This document shows, piece after piece, positions 1-12,000 of a stretch of 64,000 bases of DNA. Below the pieces are notes generated by a model. It saw nothing but the letters and a program-made list of their open reading frames with translations. It was not told the DNA's origin and did not search any database. The position numbers and the translations under genes were made by a program. The first letter of the stretch is position 1, and the number at the start of each line of letters is the position of its first letter. Source of the stretch: Linyphia triangularis (Eukaryota; Arthropoda; Arachnida; Araneae; Linyphiidae); contig CAXBTE010000031.1 in assembly GCA_963978545.1 (NCBI GenBank), positions 62,001 through 126,000 on the forward strand, given 5' to 3'.

Positions 1-73
1 ATTAAGAATTGAATAAATGAATTTTAAGTCATAGATCTGAATTAAGAAACGAATAAATGAATTTTAAGTCATA
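1..73. repeat. Two-copy short tandem repeat
   Basis: Two imperfect copies, about 40 bp apart, share the core AATAAATGAATTTTAAGTCA. The left copy may continue beyond the window edge. No coding role is seen. Confidence 0.6.
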
Positions 74-1585
74 ACATTCCCCACGTGCTTCTCTTAAAAA
101 AAATGCAACAAATTTTTTTTCTCAAGTTACTAGGCAACAAAATTTTCTTCCGAGATGAAACTATTCATATTCTGATTAATTCAATGTGCTGAATAGGAAT
201 AGGACAAAGAAAAAGCTGAATTAGCTATGGTTCTTATTTAACAGTGTGTATATAATTGAGAAATAATGTACTACAATATATCTAAATATTATAATACATT
301 TTAAGACTTACCTTAACGTTCTTCAGAGTTTTGCTTTCTTTTGGCTTGTTTTTGTTAAGGATGTCCAATAGCCAGCCAATAGTAACATGGTCCACTTACC
401 TTGGAATCATTGCTCTATCTTGGCAATATCCAGATAAAAATGAACATGATGAAATAAATTCAATATGTAGAAAACCACCTTGAGACGTCTATACACAGCT
501 GCCATTTGCGGAACTAAGTCCAATGCTAAAGTGGGTCATCTATATTGCAGCACAACATTTAAAGTTTTCTTCATTTTCAAAGATTTAGAGTTATTTTGAC
601 ATAAGGTCTGTAACTGATAGAAAGTTAGTATTAAGTATTGTGAGACAAGATGAAGAGCTGACAGAAGCTTGAATTCAAAAGTCGCTTTCTTTTTTTTGGT
701 GATGCCTCGAAGAACTGGTGCAATGCAGTCGTCAATATGATTGGTCCTCTACTTCTGACCATGGGCACAGAAATGAGCACTTGAGCAGATAGCCTTCATA
801 TTCGAGCCTATATTAAAAAAAAAAAAAAAAAAGAATCATGACTCTAACAATATCTACATAAAAATAAAGTCATTTTGCACTTGTGTAGGTAACACAACTG
901 CCTTAGTGCAGATTTTGCATATAAATGCCTAATTAGGTGCTGGTTTTATTTAAACAACGACATCAAAATCTTTCCAAATCGGAATTACTTCCTAGACTGC
1001 AGCACGATTTGCAGTGACATTTGGCAAATAAAAAAGCTCATAAATTTTTGCCAACTCTAATTGTTGAATTGTGACAAACAAATTTCATTTTGACATTAGC
1101 ACTAATTTTCAGAAACCCCTCCAAATCCCACCCAATTAATTACAGGATTGCCACTCAAAATGCAGAACAAAATTCCCCGACTCTTCCAGGTTTTCCAGAA
1201 ATTTTTTCTTTGACATTTCAAGCCGAAGTAAATAAAACTTTTTGCATACAATCCAGTTACAATTGTAATTTTAAACAAGGACTATAGAGAAAATATTTTA
1301 CGATATTTTAATGTGCATTTGTATTGCAAATTTTTGGTAAAAAAAGCGGAAATCCACTTTTTAGCGGAACAGTAAAATGTTAGCGATTTGTGTTGCCAAA
1401 CACTGATGTACTTGCACACGAAGATTAATTGATTAGATGATATAAGTAGCAATCTGTGCATGCATCTCCCTTTATATTTCTCTGGTGTGAAAATAGTCAA
1501 AATATATGAAACAGGAAAAATATATAAGCAGTGTTATTTTGAACTACAAAATACTCGAATAAGAATATATTTGTGTGTACGGAAC
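74..1585. other. Gene-poor stretch with possible degraded coding sequence on the minus strand
   Basis: No intact gene is seen. On the minus strand two GTAAGT donor-like sites follow short hydrophilic open stretches; one open stretch ends at 314 (after AACGTTAAG) and the other near 400. Stops interrupt both frames within 30-60 codons upstream, and no good acceptor is visible. This could be a worn transposase or pseudogene. An 18-base A run lies near 815-831. Sequences like CTTCCAGGTTTTCCAG near 1180 resemble a repeat seen again at 1860-1961. Confidence 0.25.
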
Positions 1586-1859
1586 AGTGGCGCAGCTAGA
1601 AATTTTTTCTGATGGGTGTTTTAGGCAAGCTTAGTCTGATAAAGCCCAACAAGGCCCATTAAAAATAATAAAATGTAGACAAAGTGAAAAATCTCAGAAA
1701 AAAAGTGGAAATCTGCATAAAAGCGAAAGATTTTCACCTGTTTTTCAGATAATTTGCTTTCAGCGGGTACTTTTTGCACATTGTTACAAGAAAATATCAA
1801 ATTTTCAGAATGCAGATGTGCATTCTGACTTCTTGGAAGAAAACTTGAATCTGAAAGAA

Positions 1860-1961
1860 ATTCCCTGACTTTTCCAGAAAATATCCCATTTTTTAGTTTT
1901 CCCTTACCTTTTTTTAGACATTTTCATTTTCCCTGACAATTCCAGGTGCGTGGCAACCCTG
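1860..1961. repeat. Fragment of a MITE-like repeat ending CAACCCTG
   Basis: The segment ends in TGCGTGGCAACCCTG, the inverse of CAGGGTTGCCACGCA, a hAT-style terminus. Before it are runs such as TTCCCTGAC and CCTGACAATTCCAGG, also found in worn form near 1180, 2275 and 3302. The partner end was not found, so this is probably a partial copy. A separate hAT-like start, CAGTGGCGCAGCTAGA, occurs near 1586. Confidence 0.35.
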
Positions 1962-2273
1962 TAGTTAGGCTTGCCTTCGACATCTGATTATTTGATTAGC
2001 GAATAAAATAAATTATAATCTGCTTACAAGTGAAACACACCAAGTCAATAAACCTTACTTTTCAAAAACGAACAAATTTCATGTTTTGCAAAAAAAATTT
2101 CTTCAATACCTTAAGTTCTTTTTAGATCAAATTTATATTTTCAGTGAACATGCAACTTTTGTAGGCAGATGATTTAACTATCTAGTCTGGATAAGCAAAT
2201 AACTCTAAAACTGAAAATACTGACTTAGTATGTTTCAATTGTAGGAAGACTTAGTAGGTTCAATTTCTGGAAA

Positions 2274-2345
2274 AATCAGGGAATTTCGTAAAATTACCCT
2301 TTAATCAGGGAATTTCGTAAAATTACCCTTTAATCAGGGAATTTT
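2274..2345. repeat. 29-bp tandem repeat, about 2.5 copies
   Basis: The unit starts AATCAGGGAATTTCGTAAAA and ends in TTACCCTTT. Two exact copies lie at 2274-2302 and 2303-2331, with a third partial copy after. Its sequence is related to the CAGGGAA-rich repeat fragments nearby. Confidence 0.8.
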
Positions 2346-2657
2346 GAAATTTTTAAGTTTCCCTTCTCGCATGACCCTTGCGGATATCTACCTCGGCTCG
2401 CGTCACGTGAAGTGGATGCTGTGATGTCACCGCATTGAATTCAGTTTTTTTCCCATGTACTTTTTTTAAGTCCGTCTAAAATGCCCTCAATACTTGGCGA
2501 TTTGGGAGAATGACGATTCCGAACTTTTTCTACTCTCAGCTACTAATCCAAACCATCGATATCCCACCCACAACCGCCTGTTGATGTTCTGCTTTTTCTT
2601 TTTTTTTTCTTTTTTTTATTATCTGGGATCATTATTATGCCTGGAACAATTATTTCT

Positions 2658-2914
2658 GTTGTGACACTCTCTATGTATAACTCTCCCCAGACTGTACTAC
2701 TAACGCCATCTATGGACATGGTGAAGATCTACTTAGTGTAGATAATTATTCAGTTTAGCTCCATCACTCGAACAGTAAACAAGTAAGGTGAAGAATTCCC
2801 CCCAGAATTGTATATGTTCCCAGTATAATTGTATTAATGTTTATTTTGTGGTGTGTGTGTGAGACTTGTAAATAATTATTTTGTATTTATATCTTATTAA
2901 ACTTTTAACATCAC
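2658..2914 (+). repeat. Possible solo LTR
   Basis: The segment opens with TGTTGTGACAC and closes with AACATCACA, giving the TG..CA borders of LTRs. It is richer in GC than its surroundings and has an ATTAAA-like poly(A) signal near its end (2896-2902). No matching 5-bp target duplication is visible and no internal retroelement coding region adjoins it. It could instead be a fragment of another repeat. Confidence 0.3.
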
Positions 2915-3777
2915 ACCGTTGATGGATATTATTTTGAGTCACCCATTCACCATACTGTTAGATTTTTGGTGATCCTATAACTTAGCAGCGCAACTATTAT
3001 ACTATGAACAGGAAACAGCATGTGACATATATTAAAGAAAATAACATGTTTTATTTGTGTTATCTTTGAAATTAAAAAGAAAAGAATTGTACTGGTTTTG
3101 CTTAACCTTGAAGTTAGCAAGTATGGCTGAAGTTGGTGAATTTTGTATTTATAATTAATGTTTTCATTCTTTTTCATCTAAAGATGTTTGTTTTGACTTT
3201 TACCATACATTTATTATGACGCAATTATACTTTGACTATTTAGAATTAAATTTTAGTTTTTTTAAATTCTCCATTATTAGGTTTTTTGAATTATAGCACA
3301 CATCAGGGAATTTTATTTTTCAAATTCTGTAGTCACCCTGGATTAAATTACAATGCCTTTTTAGGAAGTATGTATCATTGTTAATAAGTTCAAGAACGTT
3401 TTGTCATAGAACAGTGCATGTAATTTTTTTTTTTTTTAATTCATAAGAAAATTGTATAAATTCTTTGAAGAACTTTAAATTTGTGTAGAATTTTGTGATC
3501 ATTAAAAAATTTTAATTTTTAAAAGTTAAACTAAGTACTACCCTTTTACAAATTTATTTAAGCAGGCAGTAACACCTTAAAAATTTGTTTGCCATTGAAC
3601 TCAGTGGTCTGTTAAAAATGAAAAAAAACTAGAGTTTAGGAATGTTTCAAAGGTCCATAATTTAATTATGATACGTGTTCAATCGAAGTTTTATTGTGTA
3701 TGTAAGTAATACTTGCAGGGAATATAAGTTCACATATTTAAGGTTTCTGCTCATATAGAAAATCAGGAAATGTAATG

Positions 3778-4834
3778 AAAAGTCGTGAATTTGGACATTG
3801 GGTAAAGTTTATCATGGAAAGTCATGATTTTGAGCAAAAAAATGGCCAAAAGTCATAGAAATACAGTGAATTTCACGGATTTCTAAACATTTTAAGTAAA
3901 ATCATGTAACTGTGACGTCATAAACGCCATGATCGCTATTCAGCTCATCGAAAATTCATATATGTTTTTATTTACATTTTGACAGAAACAACGGTCACAA
4001 AAACTGCGGTCAACGAAAACATTTCTGAACTGGATTTTCAATATCTCAGAAGATGCTTTAAATAAAACTGGAACTCTCATGAAATTATTAGTTGTATAAT
4101 GAAAGATTTATGATACTCTTTGTTTTCTAATATAGAAGTTGTTTGAACTCAGGAATAATGTGATAAAGCAGCCAGTAGGCAAGCAAAAATCTCACAACAC
4201 CCAATCAGTCCATCTTTCTTCTGTTTTGCATTATTGCTAACAAAGCATTTGTAGCATTTGATTGATAACATTTGATTTTTGATGATATAATTTATTATTA
4301 TTGAAAAGTCATGAATTTGGACATTGGGTAAATTTTACTATGGAAAGTCATGATTTTGAGCAAAAAAATGGCCATAAGTCATAGAAATACAGTGAATTTC
4401 ACGGATTTCTAAACATTTTAAGTAAAATCATGTAACTGTGACGTCATAAACGCCATGATCGCTATTCAGCTCATCGAAAATTCATATATGTTTTTATTTA
4501 CATTTTGACAGAAACAACGGTCACAATTAAAAACTGCGGCCAACGAAAACATTTCTGAACTGGATTTTCAATATCTCAGAAGATGCTTTAAATAAAACTG
4601 GAACTCTCATGAAATTATTAGTTGTATAATGAAATATTTATGATACTCTTTGTTTTCTAATATAGAAGTTGTTTGAACTCAGGAATAATGTGATAAAGCA
4701 GCCAGTAGGCAAGCAAAAATCTCACAACACCCAATCAGTCCATCTTTCTTCTGTTTTGCATTATTGCTAACAAAACATTTGTAGCATTTGATTGATAACA
4801 TTTGATTTTTGATGATATAATTTATTATTATTGA
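3778..4834. repeat. Tandem duplication of a 527-bp segment
   Basis: Copy 1 (about 3778-4303) and copy 2 (about 4304-4834) start at AAAAGTCGTGAATTTGG and AAAAGTCATGAATTTGG and run side by side through the same landmarks (GTGACGTCATAAACGCC, CTCACAACACCCAATCAGTC). They differ by scattered substitutions and a few short indels, such as an extra ATTA in copy 2. A related phrase, GGAAAGTCATG, recurs near 5095, so the segment may belong to a larger repeat family. Confidence 0.9.
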
Positions 4835-5342
4835 CTTATTCTTTATTAATAAAAATTGATTAGCTTTTTTAACACTGAAATATCAAAGAATGGAAAATTA
4901 TATTTCCCTTTTCCTTCTGATTCGGAAGTTACTGAAATAAGGTTTTTTTACCTAATTTAAAATTAAACTTTATAAAAATCATTTTATTGTACATTGATTT
5001 ACTTACTATGTTCGTGTTAGTAAAATTCATTAGGTTATTATTATTTTTTATGATTTGATTTTTGAGTCATGAAAAATTAATAAATTCAGTCTTGGAAAGT
5101 CATGGATTTGTGATTTTATTTTGGCAAAAACCGTGCGTATTGCTCCTCTTTTTCTCTCCATCCCACCCCTCGATACTTTATTTAAATTTTACACCTATGT
5201 GTATTATTTGTCTCTATACAAACATCGATATAATGGGTTAAAAATAATTATTAATTCAATTATTGCAGTATGATATTCATGTACTTTTGTATTAAATGTC
5301 CAATGTTTATTTAATTTTAATATGTAATGTTTTTTTTTTAAG

Positions 5343-5424
5343 AACTTTGATGGAGCTGGAGCGAGAAGCTGCTGATGCAATTATTAGTCCGACTGTGGAC
5401 TTCCTCCCTTTAGACAGCAGCTAA
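5343..5424 (+). CDS. Likely terminal coding exon of an unrecognised gene
   Basis: A run of T followed by AAG gives a good splice acceptor at 5341-5342. The exon enters with one base of a split codon, then reads 26 codons, TLMELEREAADAIISP and onward to LPLDSS, before TAA at 5422-5424. The peptide is acidic and amphipathic at first, with composition unlike the surrounding AT-rich noise. An AATAAA lies 440 bp downstream, which fits a last exon plus 3' UTR. I do not recognise the protein, and no upstream exon could be found with confidence in the preceding 5.3 kb, so the rest of the gene probably lies left of the window. A chance open stretch is possible. Confidence 0.5.
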
Positions 5425-5862
5425 TATGCATCTACAAAATTGTTACAGATTAAATATTTCACGAGGCAAAAACCAGTTCTATTTCTTTGACAGCTGTGAT
5501 GTACATCAGAAATACTATTTAATTTCTATTTTTGCAATTGTGTTTTCTTTAAGTTATTGTATATATTTATAAATCAAAAGTTATGGAGTATATCCACTAT
5601 GTTATATGCTATACCGCTAAAAAGTAATTACATTTTTTGACCCTTTATAAAGGCAATATTTTTACCATTCAGCAGGTTTTTGTAGGATATGAATATTAGT
5701 TATGTTGTTAAAACTGGTGTTAAAACCTGAAATGCATTGTTCTACAGTATTGTCTAATTGATTTATGGGGTAGAAATATTGCCTCAAGATTATACCAGGC
5801 AATATATTGTACAAAATCAATATAAATTTATTGAAAGAAAGTCACTGTAATTTTAGATTTTA

Positions 5863-5868
5863 AATAAA
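5863..5868 (+). terminator. Candidate poly(A) signal AATAAA
   Basis: AATAAA lies downstream of the exon ending at 5424, with ACTTGGGG following. It is the best candidate for the end of that transcript. The AT-rich context makes chance hexamers common. Confidence 0.35.
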
Positions 5869-5899
5869 CTTTACTTGGGGCCTAAGAATTGTAACTTTT

Positions 5900-8500
5900 T
5901 TATTCATATTTCGATTTTATCTCTAACCAAATATTATTATATGTTTTAATTCATATACTTTTTTTCATTTTTCTGTTTGAATAAAAAGAGTAAGAATAAA
6001 ATGTGGGCAAGCTTTATGTTGATTTATTCATACGAATTGTCAATATCGACTGAACGTCATGGTATAGTACGCAAAAAAAATATGAACGATGGCTATATCT
6101 TGTATTCTAACTGATGAAATAACAAAAGTCAAGTATCGTTATAAATCGTGGAAGGTCTTTTTTAATTATATATAATTTTTTTTATCATGAGGGTTATCTA
6201 CATATTAAAATTGAACCAAACTTTAAAAAGTTCAATTGCAACCCTATAATATTATACCACATTTATATTTAGAATTAAAAAAAACCCGCCTAAATACAAA
6301 ATTTCATAATTTTCCAATGAATGGTTAGTAATTTAAATGATGTAAAGAAAAAAAAATGACAAATTAATGTTAAAAAGAAAATTTGGTTCGTTTTAGCCAT
6401 AAACTCTTAAATAGTTAATATATTATAGCAATTTTTGTTTAAAACGATAGTTTATTTAAGACCAAATATAAATAACATGCAACTTTTGTATTAAACTGTT
6501 TTTTATTAATTAATAAAACAAATTTAAAATTTTTTTAAATAGAAACATATATATTTTTTAAAATTTTTTTTTGCTACTATTGGAATTATGTGATTGAAAA
6601 CCACTCGAGAATTTTTTTTTCATTCCATTTTTACTTTTAGTTCTCAATATTTTAGGGAAAATGTAAAAAAAGCTCACTTTAAGAGATCGCGTAATCGAAT
6701 GCCTCTTGAAACATGCAAAATTTTCGATTTTCCCCCCGTATAAAGAAATTTGAACTCAAGATTAGTCACAAAATTTTTGCTTACAAGTGACATGTTTTTC
6801 AACGTAATGAACTGAAATTTGATATCTAAAGTAAGCGAGGTATTCTAAATCAAATAAAAACATAAAAAATATGGGTTCGTATTGAAATTTTTAAAGATAG
6901 TTGCATTTACTTAGTAAACAGCTCCCTAAGAAAAAAATGTTGCACCATATAAGAAAATCGTAAACAAAACATTTTTTGTGCAAACCGCAAGATTCTATGA
7001 TAATTAGAACCGAATATATAGCTATTGTTCAGGATTTTTTTTGGGTACCATATGCTGTAATTGGTTTAGGTTAAAATACTATAATTAATACCCTTTATAT
7101 TATTTGTATAATGTCTTTGACATGTTGAATTGTTAAGGCTTGCATTATGTCCAGTAATTAAGAAAGCGATAGAGAAACAAATTAGGAAAAGGGGTAACGT
7201 TCTTAACCTTAAAGTGCCTTATAAATTAATCCTGCCACCCTAGGTTTGACTGCTATCTTGAAAAATAGCACAATATTTTTTAAATTATCCTCTTCAATTA
7301 TACTTTTTAGCAACACATCACATAAATTAGTATTAAGAAAATTTCCACCCCAACATGTCCTACTGTTTTACTTTTTTCTATGATTTGTTGTTTAGATACA
7401 ATTGGTAAATTTTATTTAATGTGATCAAAAGTTAAAGAAACATTTCATTACAATCCTTTCTTTTATCTAAAGAAAAGTTACTGTAGTTCGTAAAGAAAGT
7501 TGATGGTAAAGTAGATTTATGATCATTAATTAGCAGGTAAATTTTTTTTTTTTTTTTTTTTTTTTTTTATCGTAGTAAGTTTGGAAAGGGAAGGGAGAAT
7601 ACAGAACATGAGAAATTTCTCTTCAACTCTACACATTGCTAAAACAATAACAATCCAATATAATTTGAATATAAATGACATTTTCAGACATCTGAAGGTT
7701 ATTTCTTAGAAGGTTAGTTTCCGCTACAAATTCATAAATTAAGAAAAGTTCAATTAAAATTGGTTGTGACCAAAAAAAAATTTGTTTAAACTTATTTTCC
7801 CTCACTGACTTTTTTTTTCTTTATCTGATTTGCTGCAAAATTACACTAGGTTTAAATGTCTAACTGTAGTCTGGTCTATACTCTACCAAGATTCTGAGAA
7901 CCTATATCCTGTAAACGCTATACAAAATTTTTTATAAAAGCAAAAATGTGCTTAGTTCTTACTGCAATATCAGTATATTTATAAATGCATAACAACCCAC
8001 TGTTATATAGCAGAATAGTATCTATATTTTCCCATTAATTTTTGGTCGCAAATGTTTTTATAACAACACAAATGAATAAAAGTAAATAAACTTATCGTTC
8101 CATAAGTCGAATTAAAGTTCGATATTAAAGTCATTGTTTATATATATATAGTATATATAATATAATCAGAAACAATTCCTTGGTGTTTTATTAAAACAAA
8201 ATGATCTCTAATGAAATGAATTATATTGGTCAAAATATGGAGTGGATGAATGAAAAATTTGATTTCTTGCAATTGAGATATCTTTTTATACCTTTTTGCA
8301 AATTACCTGATTTTTTCAATTGTTTTAAAATTCTCCGATTTTTTTTATATTTTCACAGTTTTCTATATTTTTTCGGTTGCTAGAGAGGAAAATTTAACAT
8401 TCCTGAATTGAAAATTTAGCTGGTATTTTCAGTCTTCTATATTTTCTTTTTGCTAGATACACAAGAAAAACTTTATATATTGAAAATCATTTTTGTATTA
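5900..8500. other. AT-rich intergenic region without a recognised gene
   Basis: No open frame with protein-like composition, no tRNA and no clear repeat borders were found. Notable pieces are a T run of about 26 at 7543-7568 and a short TATATATA block near 8140-8160. It separates the plus-strand gene end from the 3' end of the convergent Aurora gene. Confidence 0.5.
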
Positions 8501-8515
8501 TTAAATAAATATAAT

Positions 8516-8521
8516 TTTATT
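8516..8521 (-). terminator. Candidate poly(A) signal of the Aurora gene
   Basis: On the minus strand this reads AATAAA, about 440 bp after the TAA stop at 8964-8966. Other AT-rich hexamers lie nearby, so the true site is uncertain. Confidence 0.3.
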
Positions 8522-8963
8522 GATACAGCTATAAAAATAGAATTATACAAAACTATAAATTAAAATGATTGCAATCAAAATTAGAAAAATATTCAGTTTT
8601 CTCATATATGATTCATAGATAATGAGGTATAATACTTATAATATTGTTTTGTAAACCATTATAATTAGTATTCATTCCTCGAGTGAAGACAATTACAATC
8701 ATATCAATAAGCTCAGGTAAAATCACACAAGGCTACTAAAACTTCTCTTATCACAATATAAATAAAAAATTTAACATAAGAATAGAACTATCTGCAACAT
8801 TTCATGAGACTGGATATTGTATACAGATTTTCAAAACATAAATTTGGAATATAGTAATTTTATGTAATAAATGTTTTTGTAATATCCATGACTAATTTTT
8901 ATATAAAAAATATTAAACTTGCACTTCGAGACTTGATAGTTTTTCTTGTACAAAAAGTAATAC

Positions 8964-9059
8964 TTACAATAAATTGCCATCATTTGAATTTTTAGAAATC
9001 CATTTGTGACTAAGCATCTCATCCAAAGAAAGTCTTTCACTGGGATTCTTTTTCAAGAT
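8964..9059 (-). CDS. aurB: Aurora coding exon 7 (C-terminus and stop)
   Basis: The acceptor is TTTATTTAAATAG. It encodes [20 protein letters not shown] then [11 protein letters not shown] and [20 protein letters not shown] is the end of the kinase fold. The stop lies within TTGTAAGT, which also reads as a consensus donor, so an alternative longer C-terminus cannot be excluded. Confidence 0.88.
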   Translation of the reverse strand: MLKKNPSERLSLDEMLSHKWISKNSNDGNLL

Positions 9060-12000
9060 CTATTTAAATAAACAAAAATCTTAACATATTTGTTCCTATA
9101 CAGTAAAAATAGAGAAAAGAATGCAAGCAGATAAATAGTCATTTACTCAATCTCTTATACAGTGTTGTGTGGTGTTTTTTTTAAAACAAACTATTTTTAT
9201 GCCTCAAAAGCAAGAAAAAGATGGAGATAATCGATATCCTGAAGGAAGGTGGATTTAATTTAAGAAAATGATCAAGTAATTTAAATCTTCTACTCGAGAC
9301 ATACCACAACAGCATTGAGAAACAAGTAAAAATAAACCTATCAACTTCAAAACCGCAATTAAAACTTTAGGTTTACAACGGAACCCTAAACAGGATTACT
9401 TTTACTTCAAGTTTAAATTTACTCCTGAGATAAAAATCCCCTACCAAGCGTTCCATACTATCTGATGTGAGTAAGTCATATGATCCCTTAGATTGGATTA
9501 CTCCAATCACAATTGTTGGTAAAATACTAATGCAATCACTTTGGCTAACTGGTCTCGACTGGGATAATGAAATTCCTGATGATATTCATGCACGATGGAC
9601 ACGCTACGCTTCACAGCTACATGAGCTGAAAGCAAAAAAAATTCTACGTTGGGTAGGTTACTTGACAAAATCAACTCAACAAGTTGAAATTCAAGTTTTT
9701 TGTGATAGTTCAATACAAGCATATGCAGCAACGGTATACATAAGTATATATAATGGAAAAACACGATCCCCGAGTCTTTTAATTTCAAAAACTCGAGTGG
9801 CTTCTCTAAAACCGGTAGCACTACCTAGATTGGAGCTCTGCGGTGCAGTTTTAGCTGCAAAACTAACCCTTCAAGTTCTTACAGATTTAAGACTCACACC
9901 AGACCGTATTTACGCCTGGACTGACTCCACCATAGTAGTCGCTTGGCTCTGAGCACCTCCTATACGGTGGAAGACCTTTGTTGCGAACAGAGTAGCAGAA
10001 ATACACGAAAAGTTGAAGGATGCACATTGGAGGTATGTTCCTTCTAATCCTAGCGATCTAGGTACTCGTGGAATCGCAGCCAGAGATCTAATTGGGAATG
10101 ATCTATGGTGGTCTGGACCTGCATGGATCGCTGGACCCAAGGAAAGCTGGCCTACTGAGTTTGGATCAGTATCTACCGAGCTAGACGAACGTAAAGTGAC
10201 TTTGGACTCTTCCGTCGAGTACAACAATGGTATTGCTATAACGTAGAAAGTAAATCTACTGTTAAAATGGAAGAAATGCCACTACATTCTTTAATATTAA
10301 AATATTCTTCTTTTAGAAAACTCATAAAAGTCAACGCATGGTGCTTAAGATTTATTCACAATTGTAAGGTTGCATTTTCTAAACGTTTAAATTGTTATTT
10401 AAGTGCTGCAGAATTTTAAAATTCTACTAAAAAAAAAAAAAATTAAAAAATTCTAAATTAAACTCGTTCAGAATGAAACTTTTAAAAGTGAAATCAAATG
10501 CTTAAGTTCTAAAAGACCACTTCCCGTCACTAATCCTTTCGTTTCTTTATTTATAACAGTTGGAGGTTGACTAGAACATTCAACACTTCCAAATGAACAG
10601 AAGCATCAAATCTTGCTCCCTAAAGATCATCACTTGACTAACCTTATTATCAAACGTTATCATGAAGAAGCTCTTCATGCAGGGATGCAAGCTACATTAC
10701 CCCTTATACGACAAAAGTATTGGTTCAAATCCGGAAGAGACAAGGTAAGGAAGACGATTTTTTTCTCCATAGTATGCTTTCGTAACAAAACGCATACTGC
10801 AATTCAAATCATGGGTAATTTGCCAAAGCAAAGAATTATATCTTCAAGACCCTTTCAAAACATTGGACTTGATTTTGCAGGACCAATAACTATGAAGACC
10901 AAAAAGAGAAATGCTGTGAAAGCATCACATGTTGGTGATACAATGTAGTATTTGTTACATGTAGTTATTTGAAGGATAAATAAACCTGTGTATGTGCATT
11001 GTTGCATATGTCAAATAATTGGTTCTAAAGAGGGTGTTTATACAGATTTCTAGAATGATTTTCTTAAAGGATTAGAAAATGCAAATATATTTGATGGGAA
11101 AATGTCTAGCAACAACTTATTTATTTAAATTAAAATTACTGTCCAATTGCACATGTAAACAAGCTGCGGATTGAAGAATGTGATTTTATACTTTACGAAG
11201 AGAAATATTTTTTATCGGTAATTAGAAAACAATGTGAAATGTCTAAGTGTGAAATAAGCAACATTATTAATTGGAAAGAGAAAACATGTTAATCAGTATT
11301 CCTACAAGGAAAGAAGACAAAGGGAAAACCCAAAAAAAGTTTCTACAGCTTCAAATGTTTCTAAAATAAAATTGCAGGTAACAAAAGAAAACCATCAACA
11401 GAGAAATCAATTGCAAATGTCTTTAAATACATCTATAGCAACAATAAACAAAATAATAAACCAAGATTTACAGATTAAAAACTGTAACAAACATAATGTT
11501 CACCATCTTTCGCCAAAGTATTGGTCTCAACACAAGACATCTTGTAGAACCCTGCATGAAAACCATTTTACAGGAGAAAAATATACATTGTTACCATTAG
11601 TGAAGCATAGGTTTCCTTAAATGACTGCAAAAAAAGTTGATTCACTATAGTAAACATGGAGAAAAAGGTTTTCAAACAGTTCCAAGGATTCTAAGAAAGT
11701 TTCAGTAAGGGATTTATGTGTGTCGTAGATTTCTCGTATAATGGAAAATTAAAAATTACAAGAGTGGAAAATTTTTTAAATCAACTTATCATACTACTAA
11801 AATAATACTTAATGTCCTATATTCACTAAGGAACTTTCTTTATTTTAAGGATTTTAAATGAGTGAAACAGCACCAAGATAAAGTCACTAGTCATACTTCG
11901 AAAAGTATGACGACACGCTTTGAAAAATTTAAAGTTGACACAGGTATTGCAAATATACCTTTTCAATATATTCCTGTGAAGTCCGCTGGTACCCCTGTTA

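Noticed and set aside
9507..10227. Minus-strand frames of 104-105 codons
   Set aside because: They are the reverse of the BEL/Pao pol fragment, which has clear RNase H motifs on the plus strand.
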